Below the pieces are notes generated by a model. It was not told the origin of the DNA, ran no database searches, and saw only the letters and a program-made list of their open reading frames with translations. A stretch of 64,000 nucleotides of DNA from Candidatus Falkowbacteria bacterium S5_I03 (lineage in GTDB: Bacteria; Patescibacteriota; Patescibacteriia; Patescibacteriales; UBA12465), in NCBI GenBank assembly GCA_019248265.1, contig JAEHGX010000002.1:58648-122647 (forward strand), in the 5' to 3' direction. Of the stretch, positions 1 to 8,333 are shown piece after piece. Each line of letters begins with the position of its first letter. Positions within the stretch are counted from its first letter, which is position 1. A program made the position numbers and the translations under genes.

Positions 1-142
1 GATTTAGCAACCCCAAGAAACTAATGATTCCCAAGGCTAAAATTACAACAATAATAATACTGCGCTTGGCGCGGTCATTAATTTCAAAATCCGGCAAAGT
101 AACATAATCCATTGGATTGCGACTCTTCTTTTTTCTGCCCAT
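1..142 (-). CDS. FtsK/SpoIIIE-like DNA translocase, N-terminal fragment
   Basis: Only the first 47 residues are in the window; the gene runs off the left edge. The protein opens with a basic patch (MGRKKKSRNP), then has a hydrophobic run from about residue 29 (SIIIVVILALGIISFLG). This is the layout of the first membrane segment of FtsK/SpoIIIE pumps, which move DNA through the division septum. An extended -10 box lies about 50 bases upstream, so the gene has its own promoter behind the terminator of the preceding operon. No ATPase motif is visible, so the call rests on N-terminal style alone; another basic membrane protein is possible. Confidence 0.5.
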   Translation of the reverse strand, partial: MGRKKKSRNPMDYVTLPDFEINDRAKRSIIIVVILALGIISFLGLLN

Positions 143-190
143 ATTAGTAAAACCTATTAATTGAGCTTAAAACAGCTCGGATATGTTTAA

Positions 191-199
191 ATTATAGCA
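191..199 (-). promoter_or_regulatory. Extended -10 promoter of the ftsK-like gene
   Basis: On the minus strand the sequence reads TGC-TATAAT, a perfect extended -10 element. No good -35 box is seen 16-18 bases upstream. It lies just downstream of the terminator hairpin that closes the preceding operon and predicts a leader of roughly 40 bases. Confidence 0.6.
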
Positions 200-206
200 C
201 AAAATG

Positions 207-233
207 AAAATTAGCTTTAAACCGGCTAATTTC
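207..233 (-). terminator. Terminator of the yebC-to-CDF operon
   Basis: An AT-rich perfect inverted repeat (AAATTAGC paired with GCTAATTT, 9-base loop) is followed on the minus strand by a short T run, directly after the stop codon of the CDF transporter gene. Confidence 0.5.
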
Positions 234-235
234 GA

Positions 236-1261
236 TTAATTAATCTCCATATCAATAAAGACCGCTTCCGGTACTTTAACGCGAATCTTCTTTTCCAAAT
301 CATCAATTTTTTGTCCGACTAAGCGCGGCACTCGATCCATATAGTCAACCGAAAACTTCAAAAAGTTCTCATAGCTTTCCTTAACTTCCTCATACTCATT
401 TTCCAAAAAGTGATGTTTATTAAACTCTTTCATTAAAGCGGAGGCGTTAAATTCGATATCGCATTTGATTAGATATTTATCAACGTCTAAGACTGCTGAT
501 TTAAAATCCAAAACTTTTTCAATTGCTGGGTCGCTATTTAAAACCTCCAAAACCAATTCTTCCGCCTCCGCCGGAATACACCTGGTAATCAGATAATTAC
601 GATTTTTGGCGATTAAAATAATGGCCGCGATTCCCAAAGAAGTGCCGATGGCGATGGAGCCGACGGCATCCCAAAAAATCTGGCCGGTAATCTGAGATAA
701 AATAATACTGAAACCAGCTAAAGCAACGCCGATAACGGCTAGTCCGTCTTCATAAATAACCGCCAAAGTTGTCGGATCGGCTTTTCTAAAAATGGCTTTC
801 CAGGTATCATTAGGAAAATGTCGGCGCACATCTTTAAACGCCAACCATAAAGTAAAAGATTCAATAATAAAAGCCGCCAGCAGAATATAAAGGTTCCAGG
901 CGTTGAAATGAATCTCCGGTTTATTGATTAGGGCTTCAACTCCATGATAAATAGTGACGCCGGCACCGATAAAAAAGATGCCACAGGCGGAAATAAGCGC
1001 CCAAATAAAACGCTCGCGGCCATAACCGTAGGGAAAAAGATGATTGGGCTGCTTTTTGGTTTTTTTAACACCGATGATAAGCAGGGATTGATTGGCGGTA
1101 TCGGCAAAACTATGGACTGCCTCAGAAAACATCGCGCCCGAACCAGTCAGGGCAAACCCGGCGAACTTAGCAACGCAGACCGTGGCGTTTCCGAAAAAAG
1201 CGGCAATCACCGGCAAGAGCCCGGAAATTTTAGTATCATCAGTCGTGGCGGCAGAAATCAT
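236..1261 (-). CDS. Cation diffusion facilitator family transporter (ZnT9-like)
   Basis: A 341-residue inner-membrane protein of the CDF family, which exports divalent metals such as zinc or manganese in exchange for protons. The signature in membrane helix 2 is present (SEAVHSFADTANQS, with the H-x3-D metal pair), followed by the PYGYGRERFIWAL loop. In helix 5 the usual H-x3-D pair is replaced by an acidic motif (YEDGLAVIG), as in the SLC30A9/ZnT9 branch of the family. The cytoplasmic tail starts near residue 215. It is the last gene of the operon, 3 bases after the pyruvyl transferase gene, and is closed by a terminator. The metal cannot be read from sequence. Confidence 0.85.
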   Translation of the reverse strand: MISAATTDDTKISGLLPVIAAFFGNATVCVAKFAGFALTGSGAMFSEAVHSFADTANQSLLIIGVKKTKKQPNHLFPYGYGRERFIWALISACGIFFIGAGVTIYHGVEALINKPEIHFNAWNLYILLAAFIIESFTLWLAFKDVRRHFPNDTWKAIFRKADPTTLAVIYEDGLAVIGVALAGFSIILSQITGQIFWDAVGSIAIGTSLGIAAIILIAKNRNYLITRCIPAEAEELVLEVLNSDPAIEKVLDFKSAVLDVDKYLIKCDIEFNASALMKEFNKHHFLENEYEEVKESYENFLKFSVDYMDRVPRLVGQKIDDLEKKIRVKVPEAVFIDMEIN

Positions 1262-1264
1262 AAT

Positions 1265-2332
1265 TTATAGATTATTTTTTATAAACTTTAAATAGTCGGC
1301 AAAGCTGTCAGTAATTTTTTGACGGCGAAGCCTAAACTTGGATTGATATTTTTTTCGATTTTTAAAAACTACTTGGGAGCGCTTAAGCAACTCGCCGCTC
1401 TTAAGCTTATCCAAATCAACTACTAACTCCGGATGACCGATAAATTCTGCAAATCCGTAGTTACGAATATCGTAAGCAACACTAATTTCTGGAGTCAAAG
1501 CCCCAAAAGACATCACGCCGACATGGAGCATCATGCCAATCACTAAATCCAGTTTCCCATAAATATACTTTTGTTCACTGGACTTTAAATCTACAATTTT
1601 TAAATTTTTTATTCCCAGTTCCGGATAAATATTATTTTCGCCGGGATGATGTTTTAAATAATAAATCTCGGCGCCAAACTCTTGCTGAAAATATTCCGCC
1701 GTTTCCCGATAAGCGCGCAGAATATCTTCCCGCCATTTTCCAAAACCCAACCACCCTGAATAATTAAGGTTGAGGCCGATTTTAACGCCACGCGACGGAA
1801 ACTTTAATTTATTCATCGCCCTAATTGCCGGTTTCTTTTCTGACAATAAAGCTGCCGGATCGCCAATAATTTTGATAGTGGCCGGTTTTATCCCGCCGGC
1901 AATCAAAAAGCGCTTAGTATTTAAATCACGCACGCCAACGCCGCGCGCCCGTTTAACTAAAGCGATAACGCTAGCGCTTTTATCTTTAGCCCATAGCGGG
2001 GCGTCAACTTCTTTGATATAACCGAGGCCGAACAAAAAAATCGGCTTCTTAAGCGCCGCTATCATTTCTTGGCTAAAAGGCAAAAAATAAGAATAAAAAA
2101 TTCCACCGCCGCCAATAACAATCAAATCGGCGCGATTTAATTTAGCGGCCTGCGCCCTATCATAACTCTTTAAAACCTCCACCGGAAAATTATTAATCAC
2201 TGCTCCGGGGAATTTTTTAAGCAATAATTCTTGCACCGCCAACACAATGGCATAATCGCCTTTGTTATTTTTATCCCAAACATGAATATGGGCAATTTGA
2301 TAATGCTTGGTTTTAACCGCTGCTTTTTTCAT
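1265..2332 (-). CDS. Polysaccharide pyruvyl transferase family protein (CsaB-like)
   Basis: A 355-residue protein of the PS_pyruv_trans family, whose members move pyruvate from phosphoenolpyruvate onto sugars of cell-surface polymers as a ketal. Visible family features are the N-terminal IHVWDKNNKGDYAIVLA segment, the glycine-rich turn DLIVIGGGGIFYSY, FLFGLGY, and the C-terminal region with GMMLHVGVMSFGA and FAEFIGHPE. It follows the kinase-like gene with no gap and precedes the CDF gene by 3 bases. With glgA and the GH57 gene upstream, it suggests a surface-glycan or stored-glucan job for this operon. The acceptor sugar is unknown. Confidence 0.75.
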   Translation of the reverse strand: MKKAAVKTKHYQIAHIHVWDKNNKGDYAIVLAVQELLLKKFPGAVINNFPVEVLKSYDRAQAAKLNRADLIVIGGGGIFYSYFLPFSQEMIAALKKPIFLFGLGYIKEVDAPLWAKDKSASVIALVKRARGVGVRDLNTKRFLIAGGIKPATIKIIGDPAALLSEKKPAIRAMNKLKFPSRGVKIGLNLNYSGWLGFGKWREDILRAYRETAEYFQQEFGAEIYYLKHHPGENNIYPELGIKNLKIVDLKSSEQKYIYGKLDLVIGMMLHVGVMSFGALTPEISVAYDIRNYGFAEFIGHPELVVDLDKLKSGELLKRSQVVFKNRKKYQSKFRLRRQKITDSFADYLKFIKNNL

Positions 2333-3358
2333 CTAGGCAATGTTTAAATTAACTTTCACCTGGTTAAACAAGAGTTCCGCTTTATAAGGATCGCTTTCGT
2401 GTTTTAAAAATAAAAAAGCGGAGGTTCTAATGGCGGTCCAGTTATAATATAATTCGATTCTTTTTTCCAGGTCAGCATTCATTTTCAAACCAGCCGCTTC
2501 GAGATAAGAGGACAAGAATATATCTTTTAATTCCGTCGCGATTTGCTTATCGCCAATTTTAACGATTACTTTATATTCCAACTGCTGTAAAAAGGTTCCT
2601 AAATCACGAGCAAAATCTCCCAAACAAAAATCAGTAAAATCGATTAGACCGATTCGATCTTCCCCGGTTTTAATTAAATTTTCTGTATGGGCGTCGCCGT
2701 GAATTAAACTGAGATTAAGTTCGCGCGCAAAAAACTTTTCTTCTTGGGAAATAAAATAGTCGTACATTCTCTTTAAAGATTCATCGAACTTCCCTTCATA
2801 GCGCAGCGACATTTCTTTTAAAATATTATCAACTCCGGGAATAACCGTTTTAATTCGAGAATTCATCGGATTGAAATTAGCGGCGGTCCCGGCCGGTAAT
2901 TGATGCAATTTAGCAAATAGGCGGGCGGCCAATCGCAACAGCTTCTTAACCTCTTCGTAGTCTTTATTTTTTATATAATGGAGTAAATTTTCACCATGCA
3001 AACCGCGATAAAAAGCGCCGCGAAAATATTCGGAATAAAAAAGTGGATGCGGGATATCAATATCTCCCTGATTTAAATTATGGTCCCAGAGATAGCGCAT
3101 GGCATCAAAAACATTTTCGCGCGGTTCATCGCTGTGTGCCGAACAAACTACTAAAATTTTAGTATCTTCTTGATTGGATCCGGAAAGATAAACATCATAT
3201 CCAACAACAACATGATATGTTGTCGCCCAAATTAACTTTTTATAAGGGATGATTTTAATTTTTTCTATTTTAGAAAAAGTGGGGTATAAAGGTAATAGCT
3301 TACGGCGGAACATCGCCAAAACGTATTCTTCATCAAATAACTGTAAAATTTTGTTCAT
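2333..3358 (-). CDS. Aminoglycoside phosphotransferase-fold kinase (probable small-molecule or sugar kinase)
   Basis: A protein of about 341 residues with the APH/choline-kinase fold. The catalytic Brenner motif is seen as LIHGDAHTENLI, and the metal-binding Asp as GLIDFTDFCLGDFARDLG. I placed the start at the internal ATG at 3358. The longer frame from 3418 would overlap the GH57 gene by 43 bases, while the chosen start leaves 17 bases between genes. Family members phosphorylate aminoglycosides, choline, homoserine or maltose. Next to glgA and a GH57 enzyme a maltokinase-like role is conceivable, but nothing in the sequence fixes the substrate. Drug resistance should not be assumed. Confidence 0.75.
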   Translation of the reverse strand: MNKILQLFDEEYVLAMFRRKLLPLYPTFSKIEKIKIIPYKKLIWATTYHVVVGYDVYLSGSNQEDTKILVVCSAHSDEPRENVFDAMRYLWDHNLNQGDIDIPHPLFYSEYFRGAFYRGLHGENLLHYIKNKDYEEVKKLLRLAARLFAKLHQLPAGTAANFNPMNSRIKTVIPGVDNILKEMSLRYEGKFDESLKRMYDYFISQEEKFFARELNLSLIHGDAHTENLIKTGEDRIGLIDFTDFCLGDFARDLGTFLQQLEYKVIVKIGDKQIATELKDIFLSSYLEAAGLKMNADLEKRIELYYNWTAIRTSAFLFLKHESDPYKAELLFNQVKVNLNIA

Positions 3359-3375
3359 ATAATTTAACGGCTGAA

Positions 3376-4557
3376 TTAATCGATATTTTTCCAATGATTT
3401 TTCCAATGTTCTTCCCAAATGAGCTTCTTGGTTTTTAGATAATATTTTTCGGCTTCCAATTTAACCTTTTTAGTTCTTTTATCGTTAAGCGATCTGACGG
3501 CTCTGATTAAATCTTCCAAACCGCGTTCAATGCCGTCCGGATTCCAAGCGTAGGGTCCAAAAATTTTGGAAAAGTCGCGCGCGCTTGCCCACCAAAAAGT
3601 ACAGCTGGCGATTCCACGCACTAAGTGCCAATAGTACCAGGCGTGATTTTTGTCATTTTTGTATTTGTCATGCAGAGAAATGGCAATCGCTGTTAATTTC
3701 CAAAGATTGAGATGAATTTTATTTTTCTTATCTTGCCAAAGCTTAAAGGGTTCATTTTTTTCCAATTCCTTTTTATTTGATTCCCAAGAACAAGCTACAA
3801 TTTTTATTTTTTGCGGCTTAATTTTGGAAACCGCTTTTAAAAATAAAGAAATCGTCTCGGTTTCCAATTTTTTATGACCGGCCAGCTTTTCCATTTCCGC
3901 GGTCGGGTCTTCATGTCTTAAACCATAAAGCTCAGCATCAGTCGCGGTAATTATTGTTTCATTAATAGCGGTCTTCACTGTTAATTTAGCCATTAATTTA
4001 TCCGGCGGATAAGCGCTGGAAGCGCTGCGACTGCGGAAAATAATTTTTAACCCGGAATTAACATCAATATAATTACCAAAATCATCCGGATGATGACGGC
4101 CGCCATCATAAGCAATTTCATCTAGAATTAACCATTTATAGCCAAGCTTTTTAACAATCATGGCGACTGACGGAGTGTAAGCCATTTCCGGCAAGAAAAA
4201 TCCTTGAGGCTTAAAAGCTTTGCCAAAATATTTTTTTAAAATCTTTTCGTTAGTTTTTATTTGGCGGATAACCTCCTCTTCCGGCAGTAGCGGCAAAAAT
4301 CCATGATAAGCTGCCGAACCGACCAATTCAACTCGTCCGGATTTTACCAGGCTAGCCAAACGCTTAATAAAGTCTAGTTTATTTTCATCTTCTAGACGAA
4401 CTAAAAGACAGCCGGAAACATTCCAAGTCATCCGTAAATTAGGATGCTCTTCCATTAAACGCAATAAGCGATAATAGCTTTTGTCGAGCGCCTTGCTAAT
4501 GCTATATGATTCGATATTGGCCGGTTGATAAAAATGTAGAAAATTTATCCATTTCAT
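3376..4557 (-). CDS. Glycoside hydrolase family 57 protein
   Basis: A 393-residue protein beginning with the family hallmark NFLHFYQPAN. It carries GFFLPEMAYTPSVA, where the Glu is at the position of the GH57 nucleophile, and TDAELYGLRHEDP, which fits the conserved region holding the acid/base Asp. GH57 enzymes act on alpha-glucans as amylases, 4-alpha-glucanotransferases or branching enzymes; 393 residues is short for the branching type. It starts 4 bases after glgA ends, so the pair probably makes and trims an alpha-1,4-glucan in the cytoplasm. No signal peptide is seen. The exact activity is not decidable here. Confidence 0.8.
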   Translation of the reverse strand: MKWINFLHFYQPANIESYSISKALDKSYYRLLRLMEEHPNLRMTWNVSGCLLVRLEDENKLDFIKRLASLVKSGRVELVGSAAYHGFLPLLPEEEVIRQIKTNEKILKKYFGKAFKPQGFFLPEMAYTPSVAMIVKKLGYKWLILDEIAYDGGRHHPDDFGNYIDVNSGLKIIFRSRSASSAYPPDKLMAKLTVKTAINETIITATDAELYGLRHEDPTAEMEKLAGHKKLETETISLFLKAVSKIKPQKIKIVACSWESNKKELEKNEPFKLWQDKKNKIHLNLWKLTAIAISLHDKYKNDKNHAWYYWHLVRGIASCTFWWASARDFSKIFGPYAWNPDGIERGLEDLIRAVRSLNDKRTKKVKLEAEKYYLKTKKLIWEEHWKNHWKNID

Positions 4558-4561
4558 AAAA

Positions 4562-6022
4562 TTATTTCTTTAATACTTTATGATAAAGTTCCACATATTT
4601 CTTGGCCGGAATTTCCCAACTGTTTGATTGCTTCATGGCTCTTTTGACCAAGCTCTTCCAAACAGTTTTATGCTTATAATTTTCCAGAGCCCTAATAATC
4701 GCCGCATAGAATAAATTGGCATCCTCGGTTTTAAAAGTAAAACCGGTTCCCTGTTTGAGCGTCGGATTAAAATTATCAACCGTATCATATAGGCCGCCGA
4801 TTTCTCTAACCACCGGGATGCAGCCATAGCGCATAGCGATTAACTGGTTAATGCCGCAAGGTTCATGATTAGAAGGCAACAAGAATAAATCGCTGGCCGC
4901 ATATAATAAAGTTTCCAATTTTTGATCAAAGGGCAACCAAATAATGCGGTCGGGGAATTTCCGCTGCAGTTTTTTAATCGGTTTAATATATTCCTTGCTG
5001 CCATCGCCCATAAAAACTAATTGGACGTCAGTCTTAAGCAGCAACTCAATAATTTTTAAAATTAAATTAAAACCTTTTTGAAAAGTTACCCGTGAAGTTG
5101 TGCAGAGTATCGGCACCTGCGCTTTTACCGGCAGACCAATTTTCTTTTGCAAATAAGTTTTGTTGGTCGCCTTACGCGCAACAGTCGCAGCCGAATAAAC
5201 CTCATGAAGAGTTTTATCTTTTTCCGGATTATAAGTGTTGTAATCAATCCCGTTAATGATGCCGAATAATTTTCCGGAGCGATTTTTTAGAATACGATTT
5301 AAATCTTGACCGAATTTCTTGGTCATGATTTCTTGCCGATATTGTTCGCTGACCGTGTTAATAATATCGGCTGACATAATTGCCCGTTTGGCAAAATTAA
5401 TATATTCCAATTTCGGGTCTTCCAAATGCGGCAGGCGTCCGCGGCCATAGTCTTTATTTTCCGGAGCCACTTCCCACCAATTATGGCCGAACTGAAAAAT
5501 CAAATTATGAATCGTGAAAACCGTTTTAGCTTTCTTCAAAGTTTTAGAATAACGAAAATCAGTTTTTAAATAATAAGGAATGAGTCCGGTTTGCCAGTCA
5601 TGGCAATGAATAACATCAGCCGGGAATTTTAAAAGCGATAATAATTTTAAGGAAGCGACATTAAAAACTAAAAACCGAGCATTTTCGCGGGTAGAACCAT
5701 AGAGCTTCTTATGCTTAGAAAAAAACTTTTTGCATTCCACGAAGTAAACCGGCAAGTCTTCCATCAAATAGCTCTGCCAATAATTAACTTTAATGCTTTC
5801 CTGGCTATTAAGGCGCAGGCTGACATCGCTAAATATTAATTTTAAGCCCTTTTCTTTCTTGCCAATTAAGCGCCCATAAAGAGGGGTAATAATTATTACC
5901 TCGTGTCCTAAACGTCTTAAGGCTTTAGGTAAACTGCGCGCCACATCACCCAAACCGCCCGTTTTAGAAAAGGGGGCGACTTCAGAAGCGATATGGACAA
6001 CTTTTAATTTTTTTTCTCTCAT
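4562..6022 (-). CDS. glgA: Glycogen (starch) synthase
   Basis: A GT5-family synthase that adds glucose from ADP- or UDP-glucose to a growing alpha-1,4-glucan. Motifs seen are the N-terminal FSKTGGLGDVARSLPKAL (nucleotide-sugar binding Lys), DVIHCHDWQTGLIPYYL, TTSRVTFQKGFNLI and the C-terminal LPSNHEPCGINQLIAMRYG. I chose the ATG at 6022, giving 486 residues, because it forms an ATGA overlap with the ruvC stop codon, typical of translational coupling. The upstream ATG at 6043 would add seven residues inside ruvC. Next gene downstream is the GH57 enzyme. No glgC or glgB is in the window. Confidence 0.92.
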   Translation of the reverse strand: MREKKLKVVHIASEVAPFSKTGGLGDVARSLPKALRRLGHEVIIITPLYGRLIGKKEKGLKLIFSDVSLRLNSQESIKVNYWQSYLMEDLPVYFVECKKFFSKHKKLYGSTRENARFLVFNVASLKLLSLLKFPADVIHCHDWQTGLIPYYLKTDFRYSKTLKKAKTVFTIHNLIFQFGHNWWEVAPENKDYGRGRLPHLEDPKLEYINFAKRAIMSADIINTVSEQYRQEIMTKKFGQDLNRILKNRSGKLFGIINGIDYNTYNPEKDKTLHEVYSAATVARKATNKTYLQKKIGLPVKAQVPILCTTSRVTFQKGFNLILKIIELLLKTDVQLVFMGDGSKEYIKPIKKLQRKFPDRIIWLPFDQKLETLLYAASDLFLLPSNHEPCGINQLIAMRYGCIPVVREIGGLYDTVDNFNPTLKQGTGFTFKTEDANLFYAAIIRALENYKHKTVWKSLVKRAMKQSNSWEIPAKKYVELYHKVLKK

Positions 6023-6495
6023 AACCTTGAATTTAAAGCGCATATCGCCGCCGCCAGCGCATCCGCCGCATCGTCGGGATAAGGAAGCTCCTCTAAATTT
6101 AAAATTAGCTTAACCATTTTTTGGACTTGTTTCTTATCGGCTTTACCATAAGCGGAAACTGCTTGTTTAATCTGGGAAGGCGTAAATTCTTTAATCGGCA
6201 GTTTATTTTGTTTTAAGGTCAAAAGCGCCACTCCGCGAGCTTGACCGACAATCAGGGCGGTGCGAACATTCTTATTAAAAAACAGCTGTTCGACTGAGGC
6301 TAGCTGGGGGTGATATTTTTTAATGATTTTATGAAGTTCTTGATGCAGAATTGCTAGGCGTGTAATCAAATCATCTTGAGGCGAGGTTTTAATACTACCA
6401 TAAACCAAGCAGAAAAGTTTTCCCTTTTCCTCTTTGACCACCCCGTATCCGGTATCGGCGATGCCCGGATCAATCCCGAGAATGATTTTACTCAT
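6019..6495 (-). CDS. ruvC: Crossover junction endodeoxyribonuclease RuvC
   Basis: A 158-residue Holliday-junction resolvase of the RNase H fold that cuts four-way junctions made by RecA and RuvAB during recombination repair. The acidic active-site residues are visible in ILGIDPGIADTGYG (Asp), SVEQLFFNKN (Glu) and YPDDAADALAAA (Asp pair). Length matches the family. It lies 7 bases after yebC, a pairing common in bacteria, and its TGA overlaps the glgA start. RuvA and RuvB are not in the window. RecA lies at 38.3-39.4 kb. Confidence 0.95.
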   Translation of the reverse strand: MSKIILGIDPGIADTGYGVVKEEKGKLFCLVYGSIKTSPQDDLITRLAILHQELHKIIKKYHPQLASVEQLFFNKNVRTALIVGQARGVALLTLKQNKLPIKEFTPSQIKQAVSAYGKADKKQVQKMVKLILNLEELPYPDDAADALAAAICALNSRL

Positions 6496-6502
6496 TTAGG
6501 CG

Positions 6503-7222
6503 TTAGATAAGATTAGTATAATAATCGCTGACGTCTTCATTGTCTTCCAATTCTTCAAAAAACTTTTCCAACTTTTCTTGATTATCAGTCGGCATGGCAA
6601 TTTTTTCCTTGGCGACGTATTCAATTTCCGAGCTTTCAGTTTTTAGACCCTTGGCTTCCAGGAAGTCTTTAATTTTTTGCAAATCTTTAATTTCGGTATA
6701 TACAGTTATTCCTTCCGTTTCCTTCTGAAAATCTTGGACATCCTGATCAATTAATTCCAACTCTAAATCTTCATAACTTAAATGTTTAGCTTTAATCTCT
6801 TCGCCGGCCACCCTAATTACCCCCAGCTGGGAGAAATTCCAGGCAACGGCTCCGAAAGCGCCGCCATTCTTAGTAAATAAGTGACGAACAGTAGCGCCGC
6901 TGCGATTTTTATTGTCAGTTAAACATTTAACAATCACTTGAACTCCGGTCGGCACCATGCCTTCATAAAACAATTCTTCTACCTGTTCGCCACCGAGTTC
7001 TCCCGTACCCTTCTTAATTGCTCGTTCAATATTATCCTTGGGCATATTAGAACCGCGCGCCTTATCAATCGCCGCCCTTAAGGAGGGGTTGGCGTTTGGA
7101 TCACCGCCGCTTCGGGCCGCAATGGTAATAATATTGGCTAACTTGGTAAAAATAGCGCCCCGTTTGGCATCCACCAATTCTTTTTGGCGATGAGTTGTCG
7201 CCCACTTGGAATGTCCGGACAT
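6503..7222 (-). CDS. yebC: YebC/PmpR (TACO1) family regulatory protein
   Basis: A 239-residue cytoplasmic protein with the strongly conserved start MSGHSKWATTHRQKELVDAKRG and the block GSNMPKDNIERAIKKGTGE. Family members were described as DNA-binding transcription regulators and, for the mitochondrial and some bacterial members, as translation factors that help ribosomes through proline-rich or difficult stretches. It heads the seven-gene operon that continues with ruvC. An AT-rich TTATAA block sits about 12 bases before the ATG and may be its -10, but no convincing -35 is present. The family call is secure; which of the two roles applies is not visible. Confidence 0.93.
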   Translation of the reverse strand: MSGHSKWATTHRQKELVDAKRGAIFTKLANIITIAARSGGDPNANPSLRAAIDKARGSNMPKDNIERAIKKGTGELGGEQVEELFYEGMVPTGVQVIVKCLTDNKNRSGATVRHLFTKNGGAFGAVAWNFSQLGVIRVAGEEIKAKHLSYEDLELELIDQDVQDFQKETEGITVYTEIKDLQKIKDFLEAKGLKTESSEIEYVAKEKIAMPTDNQEKLEKFFEELEDNEDVSDYYTNLI

Positions 7223-7291
7223 ATGGTAATAATTTATAATTTAAAACACTGAAAAATATTCTCTTCCAGCCTACCGCCAGCTTAACGCAAA

Positions 7292-7320
7292 TTGAAATAA
7301 AAATCAAGATGAATTATAAT
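7292..7320 (+). promoter_or_regulatory. Sigma70-type promoter of the SIS-domain gene
   Basis: TTGAAA at 7292 and TATAAT at 7315 are separated by 17 bases, 28 bases before the ATG. A second TATAAT lies at 7326. The promoter diverges from the yebC operon. Confidence 0.75.
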
Positions 7321-7347
7321 AAAAATATAATAAAATAAAGCAAAAAT

Positions 7348-8265
7348 ATGAAAATAACACAATTGCCGAACCTTGATGAAAGCGTCATGCAGGCACTAGA
7401 TTTCTTTAAGAGCAATGCTCCCGCTAAGCTTAACCTGAAAACAGGCGTCTGGCGCTTTGTGGTCGGCAGCGGCAATGCCTATAACACCGGCAAAATTATC
7501 TTTAAAGGACAGCCGGCAATTTTTGCGAGCGAAAGCGATTTTCTAGAGAAGCTAAGCGCTTATAAAAGCTTAATAAAATCGGGTGTTATCAAAGAAGCCT
7601 TGATTATTTCGGCTTCCGGAGAAAAAGATGCTACCTGGGAAATTGCCGCCGCTAAAAAATCTGGTCTCAAAACAACCTTAATGACTTGCAGCCCTCAATC
7701 TAGCGGTGCCAAAATCGCTGATTTAGTTATCCCTTACCGTAAAATTGCCGAACCTCAAACTTATAATATTTCTACTTACTTGGGCATGATTATGTCAATA
7801 AGCGGTGAAAAGGCTCAAAATATTCAGGCGACTATTAAAAAATTACGTTTGCCAAAAAATTACACCACCTATAATGCCTATACTTTTGTCTTGCCGGATG
7901 AATTTGCGGAAATTACGCCAATGTTAGAGATAAAAAGACACGAGCTCTTTGGCCCACACCTGTCTTTACGGGCTTTTTCTGCCGGTGAGGCGCGCCATGC
8001 TAAATTTGTAATGCCCTGGGAGAAAGAATTGGTTATTAGTTTGGAAGAAAATAAATATTTTGGCTTAAAAGAGCATCGTTTCCAAGTAAAAATGCCGAGG
8101 AGTTATGGACCTGGCCTAGTAATGGCACTAACCTATTACTTAATAGGGCAAATCCAGAAAGCTAAAACACCATATTATAAAAAGAATATTGCTAAATACT
8201 GCGTTGAGGGGCCGAAGGCCTATGGTAAAAAAGAGCCGTTTGAGGTAGTTGTGCCTGGTAATTAA
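7348..8265 (+). CDS. SIS (sugar isomerase) domain protein, substrate unknown
   Basis: A 305-residue protein with a sugar-isomerase phosphosugar-binding fold. The Ser/Thr-rich phosphate loop is seen as IISASGEKDATWEIAAAKKSG, followed by TTLMTCSPQSSGAKIADLVIPY, where a second set of phosphate contacts is expected. The C-terminal half (from about residue 170) is less typical and ends in a lysine-rich region. SIS proteins isomerise or bind phosphosugars such as glucosamine-6-phosphate, or regulate genes for them. There is no helix-turn-helix or glutaminase domain. It is a single-gene unit with its own promoter and terminator. I cannot assign a substrate. Confidence 0.6.
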   Translation: MKITQLPNLDESVMQALDFFKSNAPAKLNLKTGVWRFVVGSGNAYNTGKIIFKGQPAIFASESDFLEKLSAYKSLIKSGVIKEALIISASGEKDATWEIAAAKKSGLKTTLMTCSPQSSGAKIADLVIPYRKIAEPQTYNISTYLGMIMSISGEKAQNIQATIKKLRLPKNYTTYNAYTFVLPDEFAEITPMLEIKRHELFGPHLSLRAFSAGEARHAKFVMPWEKELVISLEENKYFGLKEHRFQVKMPRSYGPGLVMALTYYLIGQIQKAKTPYYKKNIAKYCVEGPKAYGKKEPFEVVVPGN

Positions 8266-8288
8266 AAATTAACTTTTGCTAAATTAAA

Positions 8289-8319
8289 AAAGCCTCGCGA
8301 TTTAAGCGAGACTTTTTTG
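8289..8319. terminator. Terminator between convergent SIS and gpmA genes
   Basis: The hairpin CTCGC/GCGAG is flanked by an A run on the left and T6 on the right. It follows the SIS gene and can also serve the convergent gpmA gene. Confidence 0.75.
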
Positions 8320-8333
8320 TTGAATGATTGAAA

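Noticed and set aside
2333..3418. Antibiotic resistance by an aminoglycoside phosphotransferase
   Set aside because: Only the general kinase fold is shown; the operon context points to metabolism, and resistance cannot be read from these motifs.
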